A DNA stretch of 64,000 nucleotides from Enterococcus ureilyticus (GTDB lineage Bacteria; Bacillota; Bacilli; Lactobacillales; Enterococcaceae). The stretch spans positions 248,001 through 312,000 of the forward strand of contig NZ_MIKC01000001.1 in assembly GCF_001730315.1 (NCBI RefSeq). Direction: 5' to 3'. Shown here one piece after another: positions 25,384 to 35,069 of the stretch. The first letter of the stretch is position 1, and every line of letters begins with the position of its first letter. The notes beneath the pieces were generated by a model that was not told the DNA's origin, ran no database searches, and saw only the letters and a program-made list of their open reading frames with translations. Both the position numbers and the translations under genes were made by a program.

Positions 25384-26982
25384 TTATTTATCTGTGTCTT
25401 TTAAATAAATGTTTCCTGTTGTTGTAGAAGCGTTGATTTGCGCCATATCGTCGTCATTCAATCGTCTAAATTGTAGTAATTGATTGGTTCTTTCTTTCTT
25501 TTCACGAATCACATCGTAGTCACTTAAACGACTATTGATGCTGCCTAAACTTGTTTTGACTGTTCCTTCAACACCTAATTCTATTGGTAATGCAATTTTC
25601 ACATTGCCATTTACAGAACTTGCTTCTACTTTACGTAAAGTCTTTTCTTTGGCTGTAATGCGGACATCACCATTGATCAATGAAACCCCTATTGTTTGTG
25701 GTGTTGCAGCAATCGTTACGGTGCCATTTACTGTTTCAATGATATTGTCTAGGATCTCACCATCTAAGACTTTGATATCTCCATTCACTCCTTCGATTTC
25801 AAGCATCGTTGCATCGATTTTGTTGAATGTGATTGAACCATTCGTTGATTTAGTATAAACATCTTTTGCTTGCAGTGATTCAATTGTCACATTGCCGTTC
25901 AACAATTTGATTGAAACATGGTCAAATGTTCGTTCTGGTAAGTAGAAGATTAGATCTGCACGAACACGTTTATTGGGAATTTGGAATGAAATCACTTCGT
26001 CATCCACATCGATTTGGCTTCTTTCTAAGAAAGCTTCCAGTGGTGTTTCAGCGTCCATTTTACCATAAAGTTTGATTTTCCCTTCAACTTTAACATCTGG
26101 TTGATCCCACGTCTTGAATACAATGTTTCCATTTGCTACTTTGACATCGATCAAGCTTGCTAAAGGTGCTGGATAATTAAATTCATGTTCAAATTTTGTT
26201 GTAGCAACACCAGGAACTTTGAAACTAACATCTTTCCATTCCATGTTATCATTCATTGTCTCAGAAAATGAATTGAATGTCTTTTTAAGGAATGATCCTA
26301 ATTGAGAACCTGCTTCACTCATTTTTTCACCGACTTGATTGATCGTGTCTGTCGCTTGCTCTTTCCAATCATCTGGAATATCAAATTTTGAAGCAACACG
26401 ATCTTTCGTTTCAGACCATTGCTCTTTACGAATATTTTTCAATTCAGCTTCTAGAGCAATTTTTTCTTGGATTCTTTCATCTAAAGAATCTTCTAACGCT
26501 TTGATTTCAGCCTCCAATGACGCTCTTTCATCTAAATCTTCAGGTGTTAATTCACTTAATTCTTCTTTAGTATTTAATTCCATTAATTTTTCTTGTGCTT
26601 CTTTGATTTCTTCTTTAACACCAGCGATTTCAGCATTGATCTCATCTAGCTCTACAGAAGCTCTGTTCGCTTCCGTTGCTAACGCATCTAGAATTTTTTC
26701 TAAACGCTCATGATCTTCAGCTTCTTTTGCTTTGATTTCTTCATCAGAAATCTCAGGTTCGATTGTTTCTTCTTCCTTGTTCTCTAACTTATTTAATAAA
26801 TCTACGACTTTGTCATTCTCTTTTGTGTCAACAGTTGGATTTGTTACATTTACTTGGTCGGCAGCTTTTTTGATTTGTTTTTCATCTTTTTCTGTCGCCA
26901 TATTTTCTAATAAGACTAAAGCTTCCTCTGAAGATAGGATACCTTTTTTAACTAAGTCTAATACTCTTTCTCTTTCTTTCAT
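25384..26982 (-). CDS. liaX: LiaX-like antimicrobial-peptide sensing protein (DUF4097)
   Basis: 532 residues, near the length I recall for E. faecalis LiaX. The N-terminal half is helical: an SHOCT-like start (RVLDLVKKGILSSEEALVLL) and a long acidic coiled coil (about 75-200). The C-terminal half (about 260-532) is a repetitive beta-helix-like DUF4097 region with recurring xNGxVxI steps (VANGNIVFKT, LNGNVTIES, VNGDIKV, INGDVRI). No signal peptide is evident, although the known protein is surface-exposed. The start follows AAGGAGGCAATTTCC. A 170-base gap separates it from liaY. Confidence 0.88.
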   Translation of the reverse strand: MKERERVLDLVKKGILSSEEALVLLENMATEKDEKQIKKAADQVNVTNPTVDTKENDKVVDLLNKLENKEEETIEPEISDEEIKAKEAEDHERLEKILDALATEANRASVELDEINAEIAGVKEEIKEAQEKLMELNTKEELSELTPEDLDERASLEAEIKALEDSLDERIQEKIALEAELKNIRKEQWSETKDRVASKFDIPDDWKEQATDTINQVGEKMSEAGSQLGSFLKKTFNSFSETMNDNMEWKDVSFKVPGVATTKFEHEFNYPAPLASLIDVKVANGNIVFKTWDQPDVKVEGKIKLYGKMDAETPLEAFLERSQIDVDDEVISFQIPNKRVRADLIFYLPERTFDHVSIKLLNGNVTIESLQAKDVYTKSTNGSITFNKIDATMLEIEGVNGDIKVLDGEILDNIIETVNGTVTIAATPQTIGVSLINGDVRITAKEKTLRKVEASSVNGNVKIALPIELGVEGTVKTSLGSINSRLSDYDVIREKKERTNQLLQFRRLNDDDMAQINASTTTGNIYLKDTDK

Positions 26983-27036
26983 GGAAATTGCCTCCTTAGC
27001 AAATTTTTCACCCGAGGGTGTTTTCCTTATGTACCT

Positions 27037-27095
27037 ATTATGCCTTCTTTTTAATCATTTGTCATAGGACTTAAGAATGAATTTTCGGTAGTCCT
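27037..27095 (-). promoter_or_regulatory. liaX promoter with flanking inverted repeat
   Basis: On the minus strand ATGACA (27060-27065) and CATAAT (27037-27042) are 17 bp apart, 55 bases before the liaX start. Directly upstream of the -35 lies an inverted repeat, AGGACT (27090-27095 read on minus) and AGTCCT (27066-27071), 18 bases apart. The position suits an activator such as LiaR; binding is inference. Confidence 0.55.
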
Positions 27096-27211
27096 CAAGG
27101 GTAAGCACTAATTTATTTTCACTAAGCATTGATTTTAAGTACTTATAATAGAAGAAACACTATCTTTATATCAAAAAGCAGCCGCTTTTGTCCCATCACT
27201 GATCCAAAATG

Positions 27212-27253
27212 AGAGTGTGAAACAAAACGTATTTTAGTTTTGCCTCACACTCT
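27212..27253 (-). terminator. Terminator after pdp
   Basis: AGAGTGTGA pairs with TCACACTCT, with CAAAAC/GTTTTG stacked inside. The T tract behind it is modest (CATTTTGG). It lies about 50 bases past the pdp stop. Confidence 0.75.
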
Positions 27254-27301
27254 GCTATTTATATATGAAACATACCCTTTTTACTTTTTTAACTCCTTAG
27301 G

Positions 27302-28606
27302 TCAATTGTGGATCTCACGATAAATCAATTGACTTTCAGGTATATCTGAACCAATGCGAACATTGTCTTTGATCATCTCTTGTACAGCTGTAACATCTTC
27401 TTGATTGGCAAAAATCGTCACTAAGCTGTCACCTTTTTTAACTGGATCTCCGACTTTTTTTCTTAAAATTAACCCAACTGCTAAGTCGATATCCTCTTCT
27501 TTTGTTTCACGTCCTGCCCCAAGTTTCATTGCTGCGACACCAATATTATCAGCAACAATTTCTGTGACAAAACCGTCTGAATCCGCGATAACTTCTATTT
27601 CAAATCTGGCTTGCGGTAATAAAGTAGGATTCTCTATCCAGTCAGGATCTCCTCCTTGGTTTTTGATGAACTGTTTGAATTTCACTAAAGCTGATCCATC
27701 TTTGATCACACCTTGTAGTAATTCCCTTGCTTCTTCTAGAGAATCTGTTTTTCCAGCGAGGACCACCATTTGACTCCCCAAAGTCAAGACTAATTCAGTT
27801 AAATCGGCTGGCCCATTTCCATGCAAGGTATCGATTGCTTCTTTTACCTCTAAAGAGTTTCCGATGGCATTACCAAGCGGTTGCGACATATCAGAGATGA
27901 TGGCCATTGTATTTCTTCCAACTAAGTTACCTATTCGAACCATCGCTGATGCTAATTCGATTGCATCTTCTTCGGTTTTCATAAAGGCACCTGCACCAGT
28001 TTTAACATCCAAAACAATAGCATCTGCACCCGCTGCAATTTTTTTACTCATAATTGAACTGGCAATCAATGGGATTGAACTAACCGTTGCTGTCACGTCT
28101 CTTAATGCGTAAAGTTTTTTATCTGCTGGAGTTAGATTTCCTGATTGGCCGATTACTGAAATTTTATCTCGGTTGACCATTTCAGTAAATTGATCGTCTG
28201 TCAATTCTACATGAAACCCATCAAAGGCTTCTAGCTTGTCGATTGTACCACCTGTGTGACCTAAACCGCGACCAGACATTTTTGCAAAAGGAATATCAAG
28301 AGCGGCCACAAGAGGTGCTAAGACTAATGTTGTTGTATCCCCAACACCGCCTGTTGAATGTTTATCTACTTTAATACCTTCGATAGCCGATAAATCGATC
28401 ACATCACCAGAATGGACCATCGCTAAGGTTAGATTTGCTCTTTCCTCATCTGACATATCTTGGAAATAAACAGCCATTAAAAAAGCACTTACTTGATAAT
28501 CTGGGATTGTTTCATTTGTTAGACCCGCGATAAAAAACTCGATCTCTTCTTTACTCAGTTCATTACCATTCCGTTTTTTTTCAATAATATCAACCATTCT
28601 CATCAT
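27302..28606 (-). CDS. pdp: Pyrimidine-nucleoside phosphorylase
   Basis: 434 residues. It splits uridine, thymidine and deoxyuridine with phosphate to give (deoxy)ribose-1-phosphate. Family signature [20 protein letters not shown] is at about residues 108-127, and [13 protein letters not shown] is the phosphate-binding loop. The C-terminal domain has [16 protein letters not shown]. Several ATGs cluster at the start; GTGAGG is 5-8 nt from the first two, so 28606 or 28603 are equally likely. It is last in the deo operon, 30 bases after deoC. Confidence 0.94.
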   Translation of the reverse strand: MMRMVDIIEKKRNGNELSKEEIEFFIAGLTNETIPDYQVSAFLMAVYFQDMSDEERANLTLAMVHSGDVIDLSAIEGIKVDKHSTGGVGDTTTLVLAPLVAALDIPFAKMSGRGLGHTGGTIDKLEAFDGFHVELTDDQFTEMVNRDKISVIGQSGNLTPADKKLYALRDVTATVSSIPLIASSIMSKKIAAGADAIVLDVKTGAGAFMKTEEDAIELASAMVRIGNLVGRNTMAIISDMSQPLGNAIGNSLEVKEAIDTLHGNGPADLTELVLTLGSQMVVLAGKTDSLEEARELLQGVIKDGSALVKFKQFIKNQGGDPDWIENPTLLPQARFEIEVIADSDGFVTEIVADNIGVAAMKLGAGRETKEEDIDLAVGLILRKKVGDPVKKGDSLVTIFANQEDVTAVQEMIKDNVRIGSDIPESQLIYREIHN

Positions 28607-28636
28607 TCGTACCTCACAATCTCAATTGTTTAACAC

Positions 28637-29308
28637 TTAATATCCACCTGTCGTATCGTTGATTGTCGCATCAACGATTGCCACACTTGAACTAGCACCA
28701 ACTCTTGATGCCCCTGCATGGATCATCGCTTTAGCATCTTCTGCATTACGAACACCACCCGATGCTTTTACACCGATATTCGGACCAACTGTTTTACGCA
28801 TCAAAGCGATATCTTTGATGGTCGCTCCTCCTGTTGAAAAGCCAGTTGATGTTTTAACAAAGTCGGCCCCAGCTTGAACAGATAATTTTGAAGCTATTAC
28901 TATTTCTCTATCTGTTAGTATGCAGTTTTCAAGTATCACTTTAACTAGAGCTTTTCCTTTAGCCGCCAAGACGACTGCTTCAATATCTTTTAAAACCGTT
29001 TCCTCATCACCCGATTTTAACGCACCAACATTTATGACCATATCAACTTCTGTTGCACCATTTTTAATCGCATCTGCTGCTTCAAATGCTTTTGTTGCCG
29101 TTGTACTAGCTCCTAGAGGAAATCCAATAACTGTACAAACTTCTACCGATGTTCCAGCTAACTCTTTACTCGCTTTGGCTACCCAGTAAGGATTCACGCA
29201 AACAGAAGCAAATTCATATTTTTTTGCTTCTTCAATCAAGCGCATTAAGGCCTGCTCATCCGCTTCCGGTTTTAATAATGTGTGATCGATCATTTTGTTT
29301 ATATTCAT
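28637..29308 (-). CDS. deoC: Deoxyribose-phosphate aldolase
   Basis: 223 residues. It cleaves deoxyribose-5-phosphate to acetaldehyde and glyceraldehyde-3-phosphate. The Schiff-base lysine lies in [13 protein letters not shown], and [12 protein letters not shown] is the second conserved Lys region. The ATG at 29306-29308 is chosen since GGAAGAG lies 6 nt before it; a GTG two codons upstream abuts that site. It follows deoR by about 107 bases that contain candidate DeoR sites. Confidence 0.95.
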   Translation of the reverse strand: MNINKMIDHTLLKPEADEQALMRLIEEAKKYEFASVCVNPYWVAKASKELAGTSVEVCTVIGFPLGASTTATKAFEAADAIKNGATEVDMVINVGALKSGDEETVLKDIEAVVLAAKGKALVKVILENCILTDREIVIASKLSVQAGADFVKTSTGFSTGGATIKDIALMRKTVGPNIGVKASGGVRNAEDAKAMIHAGASRVGASSSVAIVDATINDTTGGY

Positions 29309-29325
29309 TAACACTCTTCCTTCCA

Positions 29326-29358
29326 GAAATTCCGTTCTTAAAAACTGAAATTTCGTTC
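29326..29358 (-). promoter_or_regulatory. Candidate DeoR operator (direct repeat)
   Basis: The minus strand carries GAACGAAATTTC and GAACGGAATTTC, 21 bp apart start to start (two helical turns), just upstream of the deoC ribosome-binding site. B. subtilis DeoR is known to bind a palindrome plus a direct repeat of its half-site; assigning these to DeoR is inference. Confidence 0.5.
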
Positions 29359-29377
29359 ATATAAAATAGTTATAAAA

Positions 29378-29400
29378 GAGTAGTCTATATTCTCTACTCC
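29378..29400 (-). terminator. Weak hairpin between deoR and deoC
   Basis: GGAGTAG pairs with CTACTC (6-7 bp) over a 10-base loop, then TTTTATAAC on the minus strand. It could partially end the upstream transcript ahead of a deoC promoter. Confidence 0.4.
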
Positions 29401-29415
29401 TGTTTTTCAATATAA

Positions 29416-30360
29416 TTAGTGATTTAAAAGTTTCATTGCTGTAAACTTATCGATCAATAAAACATTTGCATAACCACCAACTAGTGCACCGTGGATTGCT
29501 TTGATTTTACGATCGCCTCCAGCAATCAAAATAGCTTTTTCTTTGGTCTTCAGTTCCTCAAGCTCAATACCAATCGTTCGACCATTGATTTCCTCATCAC
29601 TGATTTGTCCCTTTTCATTAAAGAATCTCGAACAGATATCACCTACCGCATTCGCTTTAAGGGATTTTTCTTCTGATTCTGTAAAATAACCTAAGCGAAA
29701 ATGCAACGACTCACTTTGTACGGTTCCAACTGTAAAAACTGCTATATTTGCTTGTCTTCCTAATTCGATAACCTTACTAATATGACGATCAGCTACAACC
29801 AAGTCCTTCGCTTTTTTACTATCTAAAATAACGGGTAAAGGAAATGTTCTAGCTTTTGTATTTAACATTTCAGCAAACAGCGTAATCGTCTCAAACGCAT
29901 AATTATTCACATCAAAGTACGCTATACCACCTTTTAACTGAACAACTTCTACACCTTTAACATCGAGACGGCTCATCTTAGAAACAGTCTTATGCATCGT
30001 TGTGCCCCAGCTAACACCGACAATATCTCCACTTTTAATCGTATCCTCAAGATATTCAGCAGCATATGATGTCAAATATTCTGAAATTGAATTGTAATTG
30101 GGATCAGGTGAAAAAGCAACATGGACTTCTTCTAAGCCATATTTTTCTTTTAACTTTTTTTCAATTTCAAACAGATCAGAAAAAGGATCAAAAATCGTGA
30201 TTTGAACATACCCTTTTTCTTTTGCATACTGTAATAGTCGTGAAATTGTTGGACGTGAAACATTTAATTTTTCAGCAATTTCCTGTTGACTAAGCGAAGA
30301 TTGATAATAGAGTCTTGCCACTTCAATACTAAGCTGTTGTTTTTCTTTATCCATACTCAT
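29416..30360 (-). CDS. deoR: Deoxyribonucleoside regulator, SorC/DeoR family
   Basis: 314 residues. The N-terminal helix-turn-helix (LSQQEIAEKLNVSRPTISRL, about 21-40) precedes the SorC-type sugar-phosphate-binding domain with GDIVGVSWGTTMHKTV and IAVFTVGTV. It matches B. subtilis-type DeoR, which is released by deoxyribose-5-phosphate. The start at 30360 (MSMDKEK) follows AAGGA by 7-8 nt; the open frame extends 18 codons further without a site. It is encoded within the operon it would control. Confidence 0.88.
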   Translation of the reverse strand: MSMDKEKQQLSIEVARLYYQSSLSQQEIAEKLNVSRPTISRLLQYAKEKGYVQITIFDPFSDLFEIEKKLKEKYGLEEVHVAFSPDPNYNSISEYLTSYAAEYLEDTIKSGDIVGVSWGTTMHKTVSKMSRLDVKGVEVVQLKGGIAYFDVNNYAFETITLFAEMLNTKARTFPLPVILDSKKAKDLVVADRHISKVIELGRQANIAVFTVGTVQSESLHFRLGYFTESEEKSLKANAVGDICSRFFNEKGQISDEEINGRTIGIELEELKTKEKAILIAGGDRKIKAIHGALVGGYANVLLIDKFTAMKLLNH

Positions 30361-30424
30361 TGTCCGTTCCTTATTATTTACGCTCATTATAGCAAGAACT
30401 AGCAAGGATGACAAATTGACTTTT

Positions 30425-31186
30425 TTAGTTAGCCAAATAAATACTTCTTAACTCAGCTAGCTTTTGTTGATCAAAGTTCAAACATTGCGCAGCATATTGT
30501 TCGGTAGTACCAAAATTTTTCTCAATTAAATTTAGTGCATGATCCAGATAATCCTCTTTTACATAAAGAGCTGTTGCTAAGGATTCAAGTTGTTCTTCAT
30601 TAAATCCTTGTTCTCTGAATTGTTGTACTAAGCTATCATTTGCGGATTTTCTTTCCGTGTTGGTGATCAAGAAATCTTTATAGATTGCTTCTTTGTCTAC
30701 GTCTAATAGTGACAATAACAAAGCTGAAGCATAGCCAGTTCGGTCTTTTCCAGCAAAACAATGAAAAATTGTCGCTCCGTCTTTATTGGCTAAAATGTAG
30801 TCCATAAATTCAGTAAAGCCTTCTTGTGCCCCTGGATTCAAGATTAAATCTTCATAGACACCTAGCATATGTTTATCGACTGCTTCAACTGACTTTAATT
30901 TAGCAAAATCTGCTAAGCTTGAATTTTTGGCATTCATTTTTCCTAATAAATCTAAATTGATATACTCCACTTCTTCTATCGGTGTATCTGGTGACTCACT
31001 GATTTCAAAGCCACGCCTAAAATCAATGATTCTGGTTAGATTAAACGTTTCAACTAAAACAGATTGGGTTTCTTTGTCTAAATTTACTAGATGACCCGAC
31101 CGTAGTAGTTTTTTTTGCTTCACTGTTTTTCCTTCTTTGTTCTTGATTCCACCTAAATCTCTAAAGTTTGTAATTTGTCTGTTCAT
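30425..31186 (-). CDS. Tyrosine-phosphatase-like phosphatase (Y_phosphatase3)
   Basis: 253 residues. The Cys-based phosphatase P-loop HCFAGKDRTGYAS is near residue 140, and NFRDLGGIKNKEGKTV at the N-terminus is the family hallmark. IDFRRGFEISESP contributes the conserved Arg/Glu stretch. Members act on phosphotyrosine or phosphoinositides in vitro; some serve as small-molecule phosphatases. It is 15 bases after the antiporter gene and 64 bases before deoR in the deo operon. That context hints at a sugar-phosphate substrate, which is speculation. Confidence 0.82.
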   Translation of the reverse strand: MNRQITNFRDLGGIKNKEGKTVKQKKLLRSGHLVNLDKETQSVLVETFNLTRIIDFRRGFEISESPDTPIEEVEYINLDLLGKMNAKNSSLADFAKLKSVEAVDKHMLGVYEDLILNPGAQEGFTEFMDYILANKDGATIFHCFAGKDRTGYASALLLSLLDVDKEAIYKDFLITNTERKSANDSLVQQFREQGFNEEQLESLATALYVKEDYLDHALNLIEKNFGTTEQYAAQCLNFDQQKLAELRSIYLAN

Positions 31187-31201
31187 TTGTTTATTCCACC
31201 T

Positions 31202-32581
31202 TTATGCCTTTACTTTTTTCCTTCTTCTTTCTTCTGCTAAAGCAACGATTCCCAAAAGAACAGCAATGATCACGATTGAAATGTAAAAAATGATAAAGGT
31301 ATCATTCCAACCATGTAACACGTGACCAAAGAAATTCACGCCTTCTTTTGATGGATCAGAAATTTTTGCTAGAAGAATTTTTGCCATTGAGTCCCCGAAT
31401 AGATAAGCAAAAGCGCCTAATAAACCACCAGAGACAACTGTCGCTTTTTTAGGAACAAATCCTAGCATAGATAAATTGATCAATAGTTGCGGACCAAAGA
31501 CCATCATCCCCAACATGAATAATGAGGCATTGATCACAAATTCTGTTGTCCCAAGCTGGTACCCTATAATCCCGATTGGTAATAAGATAGTGCTGATTGT
31601 AGCCACTAAGGCTGGCCGCCCTTTTAATAAGTCTGAGATATAGCCCCAAGCCAGACAACCTATCAATGCGCCCATCTCAAAGTAAAAAATCGTTTGTGCC
31701 GCTGCTTCTTGTGAAAAATTCAAATGTTCTGTTACGTATAACGGAGCCCAATTATCGATACCGATCCGCACAATGTAAACAAAAACATTCGCTACGCATA
31801 ATACCCAAATATAAGGATTCGTTAATAAATATTTTTTAAAGATCTCCCACTTTGTTAAGTGTTCAGCATCAATATTTGCTTCTTCTACTGGTTCACCAAA
31901 GATTTCTTCACTGGAATTCCAACCAAGGTCTTCTGGTCGATTCTTCCCAATAAAAAAAGTAATGATGGCAACTATAGCCGCAACAATTGCTGGAATAATA
32001 AACATTCCGGCAACTTGTCCTTTGAAGAAAGTCGTTGCACACCACACAGCAAAAATCCCTGCAAAACCTCCGCCAATATTGTGAGAGGCATTCCATAACC
32101 CAATATACCGACCACGATTGCTTCTAGTCGTCCACTGGGTAATCACTGAAGCACAACTAGGACCGCCCACACATTGGAACAAGCCATTCAGTGACCATAA
32201 TACAACGATCCAGCCCATCGGGACATTATTCATCGTAAACAAAATCCCCATACATAAAACAGTGATCGAAGAGAGTAACAACAAAATCGATAAAATTTTC
32301 TTCGTATTTTTACCGTCTACAAGATACCCAACTATAAATTTACCAAAGCCATAAACAATTGAAAAGACAAATCCGATATAACCAAGATCAGTCGTAGTCA
32401 GACCTAATTGACTTTTTAATAAGGGCTGGGCGGCTTTAAAATTATTACGAATCATATACATCGTGATGTAGATGACTACAACGACCAAAAACGGTTTCAT
32501 AAATTCCTTAAACCATTGTTTCCGCTGTTCAATCAAGGATGGACGTTTCACATTACCAACAACAACATTTGTTTCTTCCAA
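31202..32581 (-). CDS. Organophosphate:phosphate antiporter (UhpT/GlpT-type MFS)
   Basis: 459 residues with about 12 transmembrane helices. It fits the OPA family: YMIRNNFKAAQPLLKSQLGL near the first helices, NGLFQCVGGPSCASVITQWT, and WNASHNIGGGFAG. Such carriers exchange phosphate for hexose-6-phosphate, glycerol-3-phosphate or similar. The start is TTG (32579-32581), preceded by GGGGTGAG. It is first in an operon that continues with the phosphatase, deoR, deoC and pdp. The exact substrate is unknown; deoxyribose- or ribose-phosphate is a context-based guess. Confidence 0.83.
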   Translation of the reverse strand: MEETNVVVGNVKRPSLIEQRKQWFKEFMKPFLVVVVIYITMYMIRNNFKAAQPLLKSQLGLTTTDLGYIGFVFSIVYGFGKFIVGYLVDGKNTKKILSILLLLSSITVLCMGILFTMNNVPMGWIVVLWSLNGLFQCVGGPSCASVITQWTTRSNRGRYIGLWNASHNIGGGFAGIFAVWCATTFFKGQVAGMFIIPAIVAAIVAIITFFIGKNRPEDLGWNSSEEIFGEPVEEANIDAEHLTKWEIFKKYLLTNPYIWVLCVANVFVYIVRIGIDNWAPLYVTEHLNFSQEAAAQTIFYFEMGALIGCLAWGYISDLLKGRPALVATISTILLPIGIIGYQLGTTEFVINASLFMLGMMVFGPQLLINLSMLGFVPKKATVVSGGLLGAFAYLFGDSMAKILLAKISDPSKEGVNFFGHVLHGWNDTFIIFYISIVIIAVLLGIVALAEERRRKKVKA

Positions 32582-32611
32582 ATTAACTCACCCCAAAATT
32601 TTAATTATAAT

Positions 32612-32625
32612 GGTTAGCGCTTTCC
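32612..32625 (-). promoter_or_regulatory. cre site in the antiporter/deo operon promoter
   Basis: GGAAAGCGCTAACC on the minus strand matches the cre consensus at 12 of 14 positions. It lies between a possible -35 and a TATAAT just downstream, 31 bases before the TTG start. It predicts glucose repression of the operon via CcpA. Confidence 0.65.
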
Positions 32626-32739
32626 AATATATTTGTATAATACACGAGGTAAGAACAAATGTAAACATATTGTTGAAATTATGTTCAAATTTATTTTTTA
32701 CATTAATGAGATTAAAAAAACGAACTAAAAACAAAAAAA

Positions 32740-32766
32740 TAGACCAAAACAAACTGTTTTGATCTA
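32740..32766 (-). terminator. Terminator of the pst-phoU operon
   Basis: GATCAAAAC/GTTTTGGTC, extended by TA, is followed on the minus strand by TTTTTTTG. It lies 26 bases past the phoU stop. Confidence 0.85.
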
Positions 32767-32791
32767 CTCTCAAATAAATTGTTTTACTGAT

Positions 32792-33463
32792 TTATTCGTC
32801 GTGATTGCTATTTAGCTCTGTGATTTTTCCAGTCGCTAGATAAACGATCCATTCACAGATATTTGTGACATAATCGCCAATGCGCTCTAAATACGTTGCT
32901 ACATGAAGATAATCTGTTCCACTGACAACCGTCTCAGGATTCGCCTGCATCGCCTTGATGGAATGGCTATATATACTATCAAAATACTCATTTACGCGAG
33001 TATCCATTTTAGCGATCATCCGCGCATCTTTTTGATCTGTTTTGACATAAGCGATCAGTACGTTATCAACCATTTTTTTAACATAGTCTGACATATCTGA
33101 AATTTCTTTTTCGATTTCTGGGATTCTTGTTTCCCCTTTTAAACGAATTGTTGATTTTGCAATTGAAACTGCATGATCTGCCATTCTCTCTAAATCTGAA
33201 CTAGCTTTCATCACGGTAATGATCATTCTTAAATCTGTTGTAACGGGTTGTTGTAAAGCAATCATTTCAAAACTTTTCTTCTCAAGCTTGACTTCCATAT
33301 CATTGATTTGTACATCGTAATCAATGACTTCATTTGCAATTTTTTTATCATGGTTAATATAAGCACGGACTGATTTATGTACAACATTACTTACCATCAT
33401 CCCCATCTCATAAAATTGATTATGCAAATTCAATAATTCTTCTTCAAACTGGCTGCGCAACAT
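32792..33463 (-). CDS. phoU: Phosphate transport regulator PhoU
   Basis: 223 residues, all-helical with two PhoU repeats, each with a metal-binding E/DxxxD-type signature (IITVMKASSDLERMADHAVS and TDYLHVATYLERIGDYVTNI). It modulates the Pst transporter and the phosphate-sensing histidine kinase. It is the last gene of the pst operon, 20 bases after pstB. AAAGGAGG precedes the ATG. Confidence 0.95.
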   Translation of the reverse strand: MLRSQFEEELLNLHNQFYEMGMMVSNVVHKSVRAYINHDKKIANEVIDYDVQINDMEVKLEKKSFEMIALQQPVTTDLRMIITVMKASSDLERMADHAVSIAKSTIRLKGETRIPEIEKEISDMSDYVKKMVDNVLIAYVKTDQKDARMIAKMDTRVNEYFDSIYSHSIKAMQANPETVVSGTDYLHVATYLERIGDYVTNICEWIVYLATGKITELNSNHDE

Positions 33464-33483
33464 GTGTTTTCCTCCTTTATTGT

Positions 33484-34242
33484 TTAACCAAATTTTCCAG
33501 AAATATAGTCTTCGGTTTGTTTTTCTTTAGGATTCAAAAATATTTTCTTTGTATCATTAAATTCTATCAATTCCCCTTGTAAAAAGAACGCTGTTTTATC
33601 AGAAATCCGTGATGCTTGGGACATGTTGTGTGTCACCATGATCATCGTATATTTCTCTTTCAATGTTAAAAGCATGTTTTCGATTTTACCACTTGAAACC
33701 GGATCAAGGGCACTTGTCGGCTCGTCCAGTAAAATGATCTCAGGATCGACTGCTAAAACCCGAGCAATACACACACGTTGTTGTTGCCCACCTGACAATG
33801 ATAAAGCACTTTTATGCAGTTTATCTTTTACGTCATCCCAAACTGATGCCGCTTTTAAACTGTTTTCGACTGCTTCATCTAATACTTGCTTATTCTTTTC
33901 ACCTTTTAAACGCAAACCATAAATCACATTTTCATAGATAGAAAAAGGAAATGGATTCGGTTGTTGAAAGACCATTCCGATTTCTTTTCGTAAATCTACA
34001 ATATCTGTCTTAGGTCCGTAGATATCTTTGCCTTTATACACAACGCTTCCCGTAATCGTTACCCCAGGAATTAAATCATTCATTCGGTTCAACGAACGTA
34101 AATAAGTAGACTTACCACAACCAGACGGTCCGATCATTGCCGTAATTTCTCCTTGATTGATGCTTAAATCAATCCCTTTAAGTGCTTCTTTTTTTCCATA
34201 ATATAAATGCAAATCTTTTGATGAGATAATTTCGTTTGTCAT
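33484..34242 (-). CDS. pstB: Phosphate ABC transporter ATP-binding protein (second copy)
   Basis: 252 residues. Walker [21 protein letters not shown], signature [10 protein letters not shown] and Walker [14 protein letters not shown] are intact. It energises phosphate import with PstA/PstC. The ATG at 34240-34242 (MTNEIISS) is chosen because AGGAGGAG lies 6 nt upstream; the open frame reaches 31 codons further, over the end of the preceding gene. Two adjacent pstB genes are usual in enterococci and streptococci. Confidence 0.94.
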   Translation of the reverse strand: MTNEIISSKDLHLYYGKKEALKGIDLSINQGEITAMIGPSGCGKSTYLRSLNRMNDLIPGVTITGSVVYKGKDIYGPKTDIVDLRKEIGMVFQQPNPFPFSIYENVIYGLRLKGEKNKQVLDEAVENSLKAASVWDDVKDKLHKSALSLSGGQQQRVCIARVLAVDPEIILLDEPTSALDPVSSGKIENMLLTLKEKYTMIMVTHNMSQASRISDKTAFFLQGELIEFNDTKKIFLNPKEKQTEDYISGKFG

Positions 34243-34252
34243 CGTACTCCTC

Positions 34253-35053
34253 CTAACCAAAATGTCCAGAAACATAGTCTTCTGTCGCTTGAATTTTTGG
34301 TCGTGTAAAGATTTTTCTTGTTTCATCGTATTCAATTACTTTTCCTAGATAGAAAAAGGCTGTGTAATCACTGATACGAGCAGCTTGTTGCATATTATGT
34401 GTCACAATGATGATTGTGTAATCATCTTTCAAATTAACTAAGGTTTCCTCTACTTTACCAGTCGAAATAGGGTCTAGCGCACTCGCTGGTTCATCTAAAA
34501 GTAAAATATCTGGTTTCATGGCGATTGCTCTGGCAATACATAAGCGTTGTTGTTGCCCACCAGATAAAGCTAACGCACTTTTGTCTAAATTATCTTTGAC
34601 TTGATCCCAAAGTGCCGCCTGTTTTAAACTCGTTTCGACAATTTCATCTAACTTTTTCTTATCTTTTTCACCATGCTGTTTTAAAGCAAATGTAATATTC
34701 TCATAGATTGATTTGCTAAAAGGATTGGGACGTTGAAATACCATGCCGATCCGTTTACGCATTTCGTAAACATCTACTTCTTTCGTATTAACATTCACCT
34801 CTTTGTACATGATTTTACCAGTTACTCTAGTATTGGCGATCCCATCATTCATCCGATTAAGCGAACGTAAATAGGTTGATTTACCGCAGCCAGATGGTCC
34901 AATTAAAGCGGTGATCTTATTTTTTTCAAATTCTAGATCAACACCTTTGATTGCTTCGTTATCTCCATACCAGACATGTAAATCATCGGTATGCAAAGCG
35001 ATCGGCTCTGGCAATTTTATAATATTCGTGTCATTTAAATTGTATTCTTTCAT
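34253..35053 (-). CDS. pstB: Phosphate ABC transporter ATP-binding protein (first copy)
   Basis: 266 residues, a close relative of the next gene with an N-terminal extension of about 15 residues. Walker [21 protein letters not shown], signature [10 protein letters not shown] and Walker [14 protein letters not shown] are complete, so both copies should hydrolyse ATP. It starts 16 bases after pstA with AGGGGAATCAGA before the ATG. How the two ATPases share PstA/PstC is not shown by the sequence. Confidence 0.94.
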   Translation of the reverse strand: MKEYNLNDTNIIKLPEPIALHTDDLHVWYGDNEAIKGVDLEFEKNKITALIGPSGCGKSTYLRSLNRMNDGIANTRVTGKIMYKEVNVNTKEVDVYEMRKRIGMVFQRPNPFSKSIYENITFALKQHGEKDKKKLDEIVETSLKQAALWDQVKDNLDKSALALSGGQQQRLCIARAIAMKPDILLLDEPASALDPISTGKVEETLVNLKDDYTIIIVTHNMQQAARISDYTAFFYLGKVIEYDETRKIFTRPKIQATEDYVSGHFG

Positions 35054-35069
35054 TCTGATTCCCCTAACA

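Larger units (their letters stand above)
26983..27301. other. Intergenic region between pdp and liaX
   Basis: These 319 bases hold the liaX promoter and a candidate operator (27037-27095) and the pdp terminator (27212-27253). Nothing else was seen. Confidence 0.6.
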
